A stretch of DNA of 64,000 bases. It comes from Fistulifera solaris. Its lineage: Eukaryota; Bacillariophyta; Bacillariophyceae; Naviculales; Stauroneidaceae. Positions 22,652 to 33,471 of this stretch are shown here, piece after piece; the stretch's first letter is position 1; every line of letters starts with the position of its first letter. The stretch spans positions 682,001 to 746,000 of the forward strand of contig AP026151.1 of the NCBI GenBank assembly GCA_030295235.1. Direction: 5' to 3'. Position numbers and translations under genes: made by a program. The notes beneath the pieces are model-generated. The model ran no database searches, was not told the DNA's origin, and saw only the letters and a list, made by a program, of their open reading frames with translations.

Positions 22652-23399
22652 TCACCGACTGGATGATTCAAACGCACGATGTTTCGGAAGGTCGTGATCA
22701 TAGAAGTGTTCGTATTTGAACAAATACTCCTTGTAGGCTGCTAGCGACGAGAAACCAGGTGGTACGGATGTCGGGTCGACGTCAAGGCTGTCAACGATCT
22801 CATCCGTGAAAGCACTCCAATGGGCTGGATGCACCAATTCTCCGCGACGATCGCGAAAGTACGCGTCTTCTTCCAACACATTCTCGAGGCATTCGTCGCC
22901 ATACAAATTGCGCTCAAATTCAATCTCCTGACACATGACATCGCTCTCAGCTTGCAAGGTCTCAAGGTCACGATATAACGAACGCTTTTCCTCAGCTGTG
23001 AACGAACAATGATGGGGAATCTCTTTCACTGTCGCAAGATCCGAAGCAAATTGTACACGACGAGGCACAGGACGACTGGATGAAGTTTAGCGTCACCGGA
23101 GGAGTGCTTCTCTTTAAAACTCCATTTTGAGTCGTTTTCGCCGCCGACAGCGATTCTTCACTCGACTCCGTAAGCGATAGAAGGAAAGAAGAGACTTGAT
23201 CATCATTATCGACATCGAACTCACGTGGAAGCAACGATTCCGCGACATCCGCGTCGCAATTCGACAGAAAGGGAGCATCGCCAACGTTTTCGGCTTGCAA
23301 CGACCACAGAGGGCTTGTCAGCTGCTGTAGCGTGTCGACAATCGTCTCAGACAGACTCTGGGAGCATGAAAGATGTTGATGTTTGCTAAAAACTTGCAT
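22652..23399 (-). pseudogene. IPHH family gene B, copy 1, frame broken
   Basis: The gene begins at the ATG at 23399 (MQVFSKHQHLSCSQSLSET). The acidic N-terminal part runs to about 23080, and the conserved core lies in another frame to 22652 (RRVQFASDLATVKEIPHHC, EEKRSLYRD, GELVHPAHWSAF, DLPKHR). Against copy 2 (39923-40657) the nucleotide sequence lacks about 17 bases just before the core, between GTGACG and CTTCATCCAG. That throws the frame, and it is not a homopolymer effect. The start and the core are otherwise well kept, so the break may be recent; an unseen intron is possible. The function of the family is unknown. Confidence 0.65.
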
Positions 23400-23491
23400 T
23401 TTGATTCAAAATAGATGAAACAACTACGGTTGGCACAACACAGGGAACAAGACAAATAAATAAATACGCAGACGAGAAAAACGATTACAAA

Positions 23492-24271
23492 TCAAGGGAT
23501 CGAGGGATGGAAGACTTTCTTTCGCATGGAGTTGTCGAAGTATTGTTCATACTTGGAAAATTCATCACTTTGTTTGTATTCGTTCAGTGAGGAAAAGCCA
23601 ACGACGGGAGTATCGAGGGGAAGACTTGGAAGAATTTCATTCACATACACGAGCCAGTGTGCTGGATGGACCAACTCTCCAAGATGATCGCGGAAGAAAC
23701 ACCCTTCTTCTAACGCATCAGCGGCGCTGCAAAGACGTAGACGACGCTCAAACTTGATCTCCAAGCAAATCTCATCCTTCTCTGCCTGCAACGCACGCTT
23801 GTTGCGATACGACGAACGCTTTTCCTCGGTCGTCAACGAATTATGATGGGGAATCTCTTTGACAGTGTAGAAACCGGGCGCGAATTGTACACGACGAAAC
23901 GCACGATGATTCTCAAAAGAAGAACAGCTTGCAGAGCCACGTGACGCAGTGACATTCAACGAAAGCAGAGCCTGAACAGTGCTCTGTGCCCACGCGGCGT
24001 CCTCGTTCTCGCAGATCCACGACTGCAACTCTTCACGCGATTCCGCAAACGACAGAATGAACGTCATCTCGTCATCAGGAATCGATTCACAGGGTGCGGA
24101 ATGGGAGAAGAAGCGGAGATCATCATCATTGTCGTCTTGACAGTCGACAGGTGACCGCAGAGAAGCGAACAACGACTGAACAGGGCCTTCCGTGCGCTGT
24201 CGCTTGCAATCACTTGTCACCAATTCGCTCTGGGAGCATGAAAGATAGTCTCGTTTGCTAGAAAGTCGCAT
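23492..24271 (-). CDS. IPHH family gene A, copy 1
   Basis: I start at the ATG at 24271 (MRLSSKRDYLSCSQSELV), because the sequence matches copy 2 at 38736 from there; a longer frame to 24310 uses what is 5' flank in the other copy. The protein has about 259 residues. A Ser/Asp-rich N-terminus carries a basic patch (CKRQRTE) that could be a nuclear signal. A helical acidic part (FILSFAESREELQSW) follows, then the core RRVQFAPGFYTVKEIPHHN with a Glu/Lys/Arg helix (EEKRSSYRN) and a C-terminal block (GELVHPAHWLVYVNEILP, FSSLNEYKQ). I know V-x-F...V-x-x-IPHH...E-K-R-x-x-YR proteins as a diatom-expanded family without known function. Identity with copy 2 is high over the core. Confidence 0.8.
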   Translation of the reverse strand: MRLSSKRDYLSCSQSELVTSDCKRQRTEGPVQSLFASLRSPVDCQDDNDDDLRFFSHSAPCESIPDDEMTFILSFAESREELQSWICENEDAAWAQSTVQALLSLNVTASRGSASCSSFENHRAFRRVQFAPGFYTVKEIPHHNSLTTEEKRSSYRNKRALQAEKDEICLEIKFERRLRLCSAADALEEGCFFRDHLGELVHPAHWLVYVNEILPSLPLDTPVVGFSSLNEYKQSDEFSKYEQYFDNSMRKKVFHPSIP

Positions 24272-24634
24272 TTGGTTCAGAATTGATGAAACAATAAAAA
24301 TTTTGGTCAACGGGGTTGTTTTTGTGCAAAAGTGCCGCGCTGCCTGCGATGCTGCTGCTGCAGATACGGACGGAGCGACAGACGGAAGAGATTCTACGAT
24401 AACGCTGGTACATTTCGTCGTATGTAGCTTCTACGTGCAGTTCGTACTGCAGAAATTGACCTTTAGCAATAAACACACCAAAAAAATCAAAGATTTTGTT
24501 GTTGTCCTTCTTGCTGTTATATCCTATTGTTGTTGGAGCAAATACGCAGTAAAAGAACGAAACGACTACAACGCTACCTCTCTCAACGCAAAAGCCCGCG
24601 CACTTCATATTTCGCCGCTTCACTCATAAGCAAA
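24272..24634. other. Divergent spacer between IPHH gene A and ATP-grasp gene
   Basis: About 360 bases. The part next to gene A is shared with the other inverted copy, including a CTG/CAG-rich stretch near 24343-24365. Confidence 0.5.
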
Positions 24635-26110
24635 ATGGGTCAAGTTCTTTCTCTTCCTTTTCGTCTCCTCAATACGACGCTCACGTTCTATCGCGGCTTT
24701 TTTTCATTACTGGTGCGGAGCTGGACGACACCAGCCGTACCAGAAAGAGGGATCCTTCGCTCCGTTAAAGGAAACGGAACAAGACGATGCAGCGACAAAG
24801 GAGTTCAAACAACACGCACGCATTCATCTCTTCAGTCTGGCTTCGAATTACTATCTTTACCACAAACCACATTACCGCAAGAGTTCCTACAAAATAGATC
24901 TCGTCGACAATCTACGAAATGTCGCCGTTCCGGGTACGGGTGTACCCTTATCGCTCTTTGCGTGGAACCGCTGGGTGGGACTGGGTTACCTTTTTGTGTG
25001 TATCCGAAAATTTGTGGTATTGCCGCGCTACACGCCTGGTGGAAATCCCGAGGCCAGACGAGTCTTCATCAAGAATACGCCACCCGTCTCCTCGCACCGG
25101 ACGATTGGTTCAGTTATTGGCGCTTGAATTGCAACGTCGTGGGATTGCATGCGTTGCTGCACGACATGCCGGACGATTATGACATGGAAAATAAGTGGAC
25201 CTTTTTGCAGGAAGGTGTGGCGCGGGGTGTGCCGGTGTCACCGTTCTTGTCGTCTCCGGCCATTGTCGTCAAACATCGGAATGAAGAGGGAGGAATGGGA
25301 ATATTTTTCTACAAGAATGCGTTGGAAGGAGGTGATTGGATTATTCAAGAACGCATCCAAAACAGGTAAATATTGTTTGAACATTTTTACATCAGTGATG
25401 CCTTTTGCGTTTTTCGACCCTCACTCTAAAACCGGCAATAATCTTTTTATGCAGTAACTGGGTATCGAACCATTTACCTCCCAACGCCCCACTGTCAACG
25501 TTCCGTGTGATTACATGCAGTCGGGCTTCCATTGGCAGCGGAGAGATGAGTCCAGAACAGGTAGTCGCGTTATCGTGTGTCTTTCGCGCTGGCCGAGCAG
25601 GAGCCGCGACAGATCATGATTCCATCCTCTTTGATGTAGACGTTCAAACGGGAAAGATACGTGGAGGAACGACGAATGCGCACTGGTACCGATTGGGATT
25701 ATCCGCGCTTTGGTCGTGTCCTTGGCGGTCCTCCCACAGCTACGAATCGCATCCAGATGGGGAAATTCCGGTGGCGGGCTCCATAGTGCCGAATATTACT
25801 GAAATGCTGCGATTGGTGGAAGAGAGTCATTACAAAATGTGTCCACGAGTTCCGTTTGCGGGTTGGGATGTGGTTCTATCGGCGGACCCGGCATTACCCG
25901 TCTGTTTGTTGGAAGTCAATTTGAGTTGCAATTTCTTTCGTGGTTCATTTGACAAAAGGTTCGTTCTATATTCCGTATTCACAACTCGGCTAGATTCTCG
26001 GGGTCTCATGGTGCATTATCTTTGCGCAATTCCAGGTTTATCTCGACTTCATTGATGACTCGTTTGCTGATTTGCAGAACAGGAGGCTTGAAGCCGACCG
26101 AAAGCATTAG
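24635..26110 (+). CDS. ATP-grasp-like protein (sugar-transfer-associated type)
   Basis: Three exons: 24635-25365, 25455-25958 and 26036-26110, with GT-AG introns of 89 and 77 nt. The start MGQVLSLPFRLL has Gly at position 2, a possible N-myristoylation site. The product has about 440 residues. The central part (NEEGGMGIFFYKNA, GGDWIIQERI, LSTFRVITCSR, HDSILFDVDVQTGKIRGG) and C-terminal CLLEVNLSCNFFRG fit an ATP-grasp fold, with the final E-x-N as metal ligands. The closest type I know is the ATP-grasp family linked to sugar transfer; the substrate is unknown. Three frame changes sit on A-runs (24744-24746, 25071-25072 and 25954-25957). The last lies at a splice donor, where one more A gives FDKK-VYLDFIDD. 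Confidence 0.7.
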
Positions 26111-26897
26111 TTGGATTTGTGCCTACCGGGACTTTAACATTTATGCTCACCAATCGAAAACGAACACTTTTCTACAATATAACCATTACATAAAAACAAT
26201 TACCTGCATGTATGCATACATGCACTGCACAAAGTACTGGTTCTGCTGCAAAACACTGAATAGTTGCTGGTAGCCACGACGGTTCAAGATCCTAAAGTCG
26301 TTCTCTCCGATCCGAGACATTCATAGCTGCTGAATCAATCGACGCTAACAGAAACCAGGCCGGCATGGAAGATGAATAGGGCAGCAAGAGGCAACAATCG
26401 GCAAGCGAATGTCATTCGACGACTCTGTTCATACCCTGCGCCTGCTGCAACTGATGAGCATTAGGCTCGACCGGGTGCGCGAGTTGAGCCGTGCTTTTTG
26501 TCATACTAGACTCAACTTCCATCGCTATCCACATATAAAATGTGAAGCAAATATGTTTTCCTCACAACCAACTCATGGGTTCTTTCGAAAGTATGCTCGT
26601 TCTGCAAAGGTGCGGCGAAAAGTGGATGATTTGGCACCTAAAGTCGTCGAAAGAAAGAGATCACCGAGACAAGTCGTGTTTTCATACACGGATACTGCAA
26701 CGCACGTATTTTCTTTCGTAAGCATCCGAACTGACCCAGAAGTATCCACCATGGACAAAAACAGTTTCGCTTTTCTTCAACGATATAAGGGAATCCTTCC
26801 GAATTCATAATATAGCTTCAGACCTTATCGTCGGCTAACAAAGGAGCTCTAGCTAGCATCGAGGCGATAGACGAGTCAAGGAGAAGCTCACAAAACT
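26111..26897. other. Gene-poor stretch
   Basis: About 790 bases. A 133-codon plus-strand frame (26409-26810) has no motif, biased composition or support, and I do not call it. Confidence 0.4.
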
Positions 26898-28046
26898 ATG
26901 CCCAACAAAAGAAAGCGAGGCATTGCCTCAAGTGAGAATGAAGAGTCTTATCAATCCGGACGGAATAGCAATGATATTTCCATTTCACAGCCTCCGGATG
27001 GCAACGCACAACTCGTGCCTGACCTTTCACATGCTACGAGAACCGATACACTTCCAACGGGGCCGCCAGCCAATATCTTTCTGCCAATCTCACGGCCATT
27101 AGCCTCCAGAGAACAACCTCCGATAAGTGTAGAGCAGTTACAAGCGCTCTTGAACTCGGTTCTCTCAAACGTTGTTGTGCACAGTCATATGCCTTTGTTG
27201 TCGCACGCAACTCAGCAAGCATCCTTCAATAGCAATCTTTCTCAATATCTTTCCCAGATTGCGAACCGACAAAATTTTGATCCGGCGACGACGCAACATA
27301 CACTACTTCCATTCCTGCAGCTGCTTCTCCAACAAAGTCAAACGCGATCAATACAAATAGAAGCCACCCCTGTAGCGAGAATCTCATTAGCTCAAGAAGC
27401 TTTGAGTCTCGTGAGTTCACCCAGTCCATTGGCAATGATGCTAGGGATGATTCTGAGCAATGGACAGTTCAACAACTCGCACAATTCACTATCCCCCACC
27501 ATCTACCAAGCGCAAACAACCAATGCTCAACAAGTATCTCAGAATCCACCCGACAGTCTCACTCGAACAACAACTCTCACTGAACCATCCACTCCGACAC
27601 CAACCTTCATTACTCTATTCATGAGCTGCGACTACCAAATGTTATCGGCGTATCAGTGCCTGATTCGAAAACAGATTGAGCTCTTTGCCGCCGGAGAAGA
27701 AGACATTTGTACGATTGGACAAGGGCGCAATCGACCGGTGCAGCTGGGTCAAGTCGGAGTGCGCTGCAAGCATTGCCGCGATATCCCGCGGTTGGCCAAA
27801 ACCAAAGGTGCCGTGTACTTTCCCTTCAAGATTGACAATGTGTATCAGGCCTGTCAAAACATGGCCGTGGTGCATTTGTGCGATAACTGCCCGAATATCC
27901 CCACCAGCATTCGTGCCGAGTTGCAACGACTTGCCAAGGAGCCCAAATCGACCGCGGGAGGAGGCAAACGATACTGGTCGGAAGGAATTCGCGTCGCTGG
28001 AATTATCGAGGATGCCGAAGGTCGTCTTGCTTTTCGCGATAAATAA
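26898..28046 (+). CDS. Two-CxxC diatom family protein, tandem copy 1
   Basis: The intact frame has 382 residues. It opens with a basic nuclear-signal-like stretch (MPNKRKRG), followed by about 235 residues rich in Asn, Gln, Ser and Pro, probably disordered. The C-terminal 145 residues are the conserved domain: LSAYQCLIRKQIELFAAGEED, TIGQGRNRPVQLGQVGVRC, CKHCRDIP, KGAVYFPFKIDNVYQACQNM, HLCDNCPNIP and GGGKRYW. Two CxxC pairs with a nearby His suggest one bound zinc. I know this domain from diatom genomes, where it is repeated and unnamed. A nuclear, possibly nucleic-acid-binding role is inferred from the basic start and zinc pair only. Copies 2 and 3 follow head to tail. Confidence 0.82.
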   Translation: MPNKRKRGIASSENEESYQSGRNSNDISISQPPDGNAQLVPDLSHATRTDTLPTGPPANIFLPISRPLASREQPPISVEQLQALLNSVLSNVVVHSHMPLLSHATQQASFNSNLSQYLSQIANRQNFDPATTQHTLLPFLQLLLQQSQTRSIQIEATPVARISLAQEALSLVSSPSPLAMMLGMILSNGQFNNSHNSLSPTIYQAQTTNAQQVSQNPPDSLTRTTTLTEPSTPTPTFITLFMSCDYQMLSAYQCLIRKQIELFAAGEEDICTIGQGRNRPVQLGQVGVRCKHCRDIPRLAKTKGAVYFPFKIDNVYQACQNMAVVHLCDNCPNIPTSIRAELQRLAKEPKSTAGGGKRYWSEGIRVAGIIEDAEGRLAFRDK

Positions 28047-29814
28047 TTAGCTGCCTTAGAATAATGAATATCTAGGCCACCGATTCGCACACCTAGTTGA
28101 AAGGATTCGTGAACTGACAGTGAGTTGCACGTCAGAAAAAGAGGCAATAAGGACTTCAGCATTTTTCGGAAGCCGTTCTTTTTCTTCCGTGGAGAGGGCG
28201 TGGTCGACTCACAGTACCGTACCGACACCATCTCTGTCACAGGAAAACGTCACAGAGGTGCAAAAAAAACGGACGACATCGACAATGAGAATGAGAGGCA
28301 GACGTACGCGTCGAAACCGTGTCTTTTGCCCGTTTTCTCTATTGCAAAGAATGTCTAATCCTGCTGTTGAAAATGGGTAGTCAAATAAGAATCAACTTCC
28401 TTCCTTCAGACTCTCCTATAGAGGCTAGCTGGGAAACAAGGGACATTCCCATCATCATGCCTCGACCTTTGCCGTCACTATTTGTTAGCTTTCCTGGAGT
28501 CGTCAAGGACTGCGAACGACCTGTTATACGTTCTTGCACACGACGGTCTGCGAACAGTGGCACTCGCTTGCTTTTCGTTTGCGGCAAGTGATCTTAGCGT
28601 GGGCTTAGTAGGTGCACTTCGGAAGACGACGATTCGCAAAAATTGAGTGGTTATTGACTGCCGCGATTTCCCCCACATTTCTCGTTCTCGAGTTCATACC
28701 TGCAATGATCGAGCACCCATTCTTCGTAGCCGATACCCTGATGTTGCACTCTGTGCGTTTAACGAAGGTAGAAGGAGGAAGAACTTTTCTGTCTAGATTG
28801 AAATTCATGCGGGCAACTTGCATCAGGCTCACAATCTCATTGATGGCTTTTATCCATGCTTTCATGGGGATCGATCAGGCATGATGGGGTTGCAATGATT
28901 CATCACCCTGTGCCGTCGAAAGGAGTTGCGATTTACCGAAACTGATTGTCGTTTTTGGAAACATTCTTGCAATTGCAATCGACCACTTCCGCAAGATAAG
29001 CTTTGGGAAACGACACAAATTATAGCCCGCGCTTTCTCCTGCACATGATAAGAGCTGAAGTCGCTCCGATGCTGCCATGATAAAGCCTGATTTTTTGCGA
29101 GATCCAAAGAAAGAAATAGAATCGATCGCGAGCCATGTTATTTTGAAGATCCAATGTAGAGTCGTCTGGCGATGAAATAGTTGACTGCCAAAACATTTCC
29201 TCTCACGGCGAATTGTATCTGCTCCCCACAATTCGCGACAACACCATGAAAAACCCTGATTCTTCGATAAACGATACGTGGCCGAAAAGGGATACTAATG
29301 AAATCGAATTGCTTGTTATGCATATCTGAAGGCCAGTCGCAGAGTTGCTTGACGACAGAAAGTTAGATGCTTAGCACAGCAACTCGGTCTACGGCATATT
29401 GTTTCGGCGTCCCATTACACGCGATAACATCACGGTGAACTTTTTCTTTTCTGTCGAAACACAATGACGGAACCGAAGTACGAAGAAAATAGAATTGGAA
29501 AGAGAGCAGTTACTGGATTTTGGAGTTCCAATTTAATAGTTGCCGCAGCCTTGAAGTCGATGATTACCACAGCTCCGAGCTCCGTGGCTCACGGCGATGC
29601 AAGCTGTTTCTGCTGCCCACGGCTTACCGAAAGGCCATTCGAATCCCAGCGCAAGTTCGCTCCACAGCACATGGTAGTACTCTTCGATGTAATGGGCGAC
29701 CTTGCTCGCTATCACGGAAGGAACAATGTATCGCGGCGAATTGTTCAATCATCGTGAAGAGATTGGCGAAGGCCGCGTATTAGACAAGGTCTAAATTGAG
29801 AAGCGAGGCGCTTA
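28047..29814. other. Gene-poor spacer between tandem copies 1 and 2
   Basis: About 1.8 kb. Several frames of 60-97 codons overlap one another on both strands and have no recognisable motif; the best (29464-29757) has a plausible ATG but nothing else. No repeat or transposon end is seen. Confidence 0.4.
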
Positions 29815-30932
29815 ACGGAAGCGGAAAGCTAACAATTCACCCAACAACAACCGTCCCAGTCCCTTTGACGACCAAGACGAAGGCGGCTCTTCGCAGACAA
29901 CGAGTCCGGCGTCTGCGAGCCATCCCTCACTAAACCGAGCAGTTGGCTTGGAAAGGAACTCAAATCATGTATCATACGCGGGTTCCTTCCGAGCACGGCT
30001 GATGCAACCCGATCAGACAATGCACCTGCGGTCATTTCTCAACCAGCTTCTCGGTGCTCAAAATGTTAACGTCAGAAGCGATCTCAACCAATCTCATTTT
30101 GATCAACAAAATAGCCGTTTGCTTTCTTTTGTTCACAACCATCATCTGCTGCTGCTGCTGGATCATGCCGGTCAGCAATCCGCTTCGGAATTGGCAGCGG
30201 CACCGGGATTACAGGCAACATCCCCTGCTTCTATATCCGGTAACATCGATTCCGCAAATCAACTAAGTACGTTTCAACTCCTCTGTCGACTGCAAAGTCT
30301 GGGGCAGCCCACTCGTAGTACCTTGCCAAATCTTTTCACCCACAAACTTGCCGCAACTGACGTCCTCTGCCGCAACCTGTTTTAACAATCGTACTCCAAA
30401 TACCTTCCAACAACCCATCCTAGCCAGCGGGGTACCGCTCGAAGAAGGAAGACGGACTGTCATCAAAGCAACGTCCTCCCAGACACCGACCTTCGTCACC
30501 ATTTTCATGAACTGCGACGATCAAATGCTATCGGCCTATCAGTGCCTGATTCGAAAACAGATTGAGCTCTTTGCCGCCGGCGAAGAAGACACCTGCACCA
30601 TCGGTCAAGGCCGGAATCGACGCGTACAACTTGGTCAAGTTGGATTGCGCTGCAAGCACTGTCGCGATATCCCAAAGCTGGCGAAAACCAAAGGCGCCGT
30701 GTATTTTCCCTTTAAAATAGATAACGTATATCAGGCCTGTCAGAACATGGCCGCCGTGCATTTGTGCGATAATTGTCCCAATATCCCCGCCACCATTCGA
30801 GCTGAGTTGCAACGACTGGCCAAAGAATCCAAGTCGACCGCTGGAGGAGGCAAACGATACTGGGCCGAGGGCGTTCGTGTGGCCGGAATTGTCGAGGATG
30901 CGGAAGGCCGTCTTCAATTTCGCGGCGAGTAA
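29815..30932 (+). pseudogene. Two-CxxC diatom family, tandem copy 2, damaged
   Basis: Homology to copy 3 begins at 29815 (RKRKANN, matching RKRKADN), but the ATG of copy 3 is replaced here by sequence with an in-frame TAA, so the ancestral start is lost. An internal ATG near 30001 (MQPDQTMHL) could serve. The Asn/Gln/Ser-rich part runs to about 30385. The conserved zinc domain lies in another frame up to 30932 and is itself well kept (CKHCRDIPKLAKTKG, HLCDNCPNIPATI). The frame change maps to the AAA run at 30344-30346, where copy 3 has AA. So one defect is a substitution-type start loss and the other may be a sequencing error. The copy might still be expressed from the internal Met. Confidence 0.6.
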
Positions 30933-32301
30933 AGCCAGCTCAACTCATATAAAGTAGAGCATGAGGTAAATTCGATTAATCTTTTGTCAGGATAGCAATC
31001 GTCGTTGGCAGTTTGATTCACAAGATTTCGAATTGGATACCCAAATAGATGACGACGCAGCAGCGTCGACCACGTTCTGGTCTTTCTGGCAAGGTGGTTT
31101 GGACCAACGAAGCCATTTTGTACGAAAGAAACAACATCACGTTGCGAAATAGCACAACGATGAGCAAATTTGATCGCGTACTTGCAAATGAAAAGAGAAT
31201 GAACAACAAAAAGCATTCGGGGGTTTACTCCAATGGAGTATTCGTGTCGCAAATGCCAGCGTCACCAGCTCAAACTAAAATTTCAGAAGTCGACCCGCTG
31301 TCAAGTCAAAAAAGCCGATGACGTGCCGTGATTGTGATTGGAGAGTCACCTGAGATCTGAGATCATCTTGGCATGCGTATTTAGAAATCGATGTCTTAGC
31401 TCTAGCTCTCTAGAGCTAGGTAGTACAGATCAAGAAACCTAGCTCGTGTACAAATGATACAGTTACAATTTCTGCCATTCCGTTTCCGAGAGCCGTTTTA
31501 GTTTTAGTTGTTTTTAGGTTGATTCATTCCTGTTCGCACTGGGGGAAGTAAGTAAACGAGGGGATGATGAAATTCCGAACGGATAAAAACGGGATGGCGA
31601 TTGATGATTACTTTATTTACAAAAAGATTAGAAAAAATTGTCTAGAGGGATAAGAGCCTGTCTATCATCATAGCTGTCATCGATCATCAGTAGCCAGGAA
31701 GGTTATCAGAAATGTGGTGATTCATTACGATAAGCATTCAAGAGAGCTTGTCTTTGGGAAGGCAGCACATTTCGGGGTCTGTTATTCATTTACTAAACAT
31801 TTCAATGATAAATTGGTCAAATAGTGCCTTCTTGACCGGTTGCATGTATCGGAAGTCGATGTTGCTGCGCCAAACAGTGACCATAAGAGTAACTAATTCG
31901 ACCAATCCCGCGCCCTCATTCATTTAATCAATGAGATTTATTACTTGGTTATAGGGACATCTCGAGCTGAAAAGCCGTCATCGATATGAGTATGCCATAA
32001 CTCTAGAAGCATCAGTAACATCCGTAGTTAAATAACGCTGCGATTGCTGACTCTGCGAACCCCATAGTACTCGATAAGCTTGCGCACACTCGTGACTCGC
32101 AACACGAACTGGAGGACCTTCTTATTCCTACTTTTACAGTATACACGGCAAGGCGGAGAACAGCTCCCTGCAGGCTAATTTATTGTATTTTCTCACAGGC
32201 ATCGATTGCCTTCTGTTGCATATGAATTGCCTTCCGACTGCTATCCTCCAATACATTAACATAGAAGCGCAGCAGTCTAACCAGAACTAGCTCCTCTGGG
32301 T
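30933..32301. other. Gene-poor spacer between tandem copies 2 and 3
   Basis: About 1.4 kb without a supported gene. A 90-codon frame (31049-31321) has no motif. A perfect 8-bp palindrome arm pair, CTAGCTCT-CT-AGAGCTAG, lies at 31402-31419. Confidence 0.4.
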
Positions 32302-33471
32302 ATGTCACGGAAGCGGAAAGCTGACAATGTACCCAACCAGGGACGTCCCAATCCCTTTAACGAACAAGAAGGAGACGGTTCTTCACCTACAACGAATCCG
32401 GCGTCCGAAAGTCAACCAACACCGAGTCGAGCCGACGGCTTGGAAAGCGACGCGACTAGTCAGAGCGCGAGCTCCTTCGCAGCACCGCTGTTGCAGTCCG
32501 ATCAAATGAATATGGCGCACTTGCAGTCGATTCTCAACCAGCTTCTCGGTGTTCATAATGTGAGCGTCAGGAGCGATCTCAACTATTCTCATTTTCATCA
32601 AGATAGTGATTGGCTGTCTTCGATCCAAAGCCGTCCTTCGCTTTCATTACCGACAACGACGGCTCAAATTTCTTTGCTTCCACTGTTACAGATGCTACTG
32701 GAGCATGCCGGTCAGAGACCGGGGACTAACATGAGAGGGACACCGACTCCACAAGCAGCATTGCCTTTCACCTCCTCAAATAACATCGATTCCGCGAATC
32801 TACTAAGTACGTTGCAAATTCTCGGCCGGCTACAGAATTTGGGCCAGTCCACTAGTACCTTGCCCAGTCTTTTCACCCACAACTTGTCGCAACTGATGTC
32901 CCCTGCCACAACCCGTGCTAGCAATTGGACTCAGAGTACATCCCAACAACCCATCCTAGCCAGCGGGGTACCACTCGAAGAAGCTAGACGGATAACAGCC
33001 AGTGCAACATCCGCCCGGACACCGACCTTCATCACTATGTTTATGAGCTGCGACGACCGAGTGCTATCGGCGTATCAATGCCTGATTCGAAAACAGATTG
33101 AGCTCTTTGCAGCGGGCGAAGAAGATACCTGCACGATCGGTCAGGGACGAAATCGACGAGTGCAACTCGGTCAAGTCGGAGTACGCTGCAAACACTGTCG
33201 CGATATCCCCCAGCTGGCGAAAACCAAAGGTGCTGTGTACTTCCCCTTCAAGATAGATAACGTTTATCAGGCTTGTCAGAACATGGCCGTGGTGCATTTG
33301 TGTGACAACTGCCCCAACATCCCCACCAGCATTCGCGCCGAGTTGCAACGACTCGCCAAAGATTCCAAATCGACGGCGGGAGGAGGCAAGAGATACTGGT
33401 CGAAAGGCGTTCGTGAGGCCGGCATCGTCGAGGATGCCGGAGGTCGTCTTCATTTTGGTGGTAACGCGTAG
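32302..33471 (+). CDS. Two-CxxC diatom family protein, tandem copy 3
   Basis: The intact frame has 389 residues. The start MSRKRKADN is basic. The N-terminal two thirds are Ser/Gln/Asn/Leu-rich, with short leucine stretches (LQSILNQLLG, LLPLLQMLLEHAG) that could form helices. The C-terminal domain is nearly identical to copy 1: YQCLIRKQIELFAAGEED, RCKHCRDIPQLAKTKG, YFPFKIDNVYQACQ and HLCDNCPNIP. N-termini of copies 2 and 3 are much closer to each other than to copy 1 (both have NQLLG, HAGQ, NIDSAN and QQPILASGVPLEE). This suggests that copies 2 and 3 arose by a later duplication. Confidence 0.82.
   Translation: MSRKRKADNVPNQGRPNPFNEQEGDGSSPTTNPASESQPTPSRADGLESDATSQSASSFAAPLLQSDQMNMAHLQSILNQLLGVHNVSVRSDLNYSHFHQDSDWLSSIQSRPSLSLPTTTAQISLLPLLQMLLEHAGQRPGTNMRGTPTPQAALPFTSSNNIDSANLLSTLQILGRLQNLGQSTSTLPSLFTHNLSQLMSPATTRASNWTQSTSQQPILASGVPLEEARRITASATSARTPTFITMFMSCDDRVLSAYQCLIRKQIELFAAGEEDTCTIGQGRNRRVQLGQVGVRCKHCRDIPQLAKTKGAVYFPFKIDNVYQACQNMAVVHLCDNCPNIPTSIRAELQRLAKDSKSTAGGGKRYWSKGVREAGIVEDAGGRLHFGGNA

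Larger units (their letters stand above)
22652..24390 (-). repeat. Inverted segmental duplication, copy 1 (genes A then B)
   Basis: This block is homologous, in opposite orientation, to 38600-40657. Homology covers gene A, gene B, part of the A-B spacer (ACGCAGACGAGAAAAACGAT near 23466-23485) and about 100 bases upstream of gene A (GGTTGTTTTTGTGC at about 24313 and the following CTG-rich stretch). Gene order within the block is conserved. Confidence 0.85.

Noticed and set aside
26281-26300. tRNA T-loop-like GGTTCAAGATCC
   Set aside because: The flanks do not form a cloverleaf.
26409-26810. 133-codon plus-strand frame
   Set aside because: No domain, no signal, no intron structure and no similarity to neighbours.
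28605-28884. Opposing 86-90 codon frames in the spacer after tandem copy 1
   Set aside because: They lie antisense to each other, have no motif, and show no codon pattern beyond chance.
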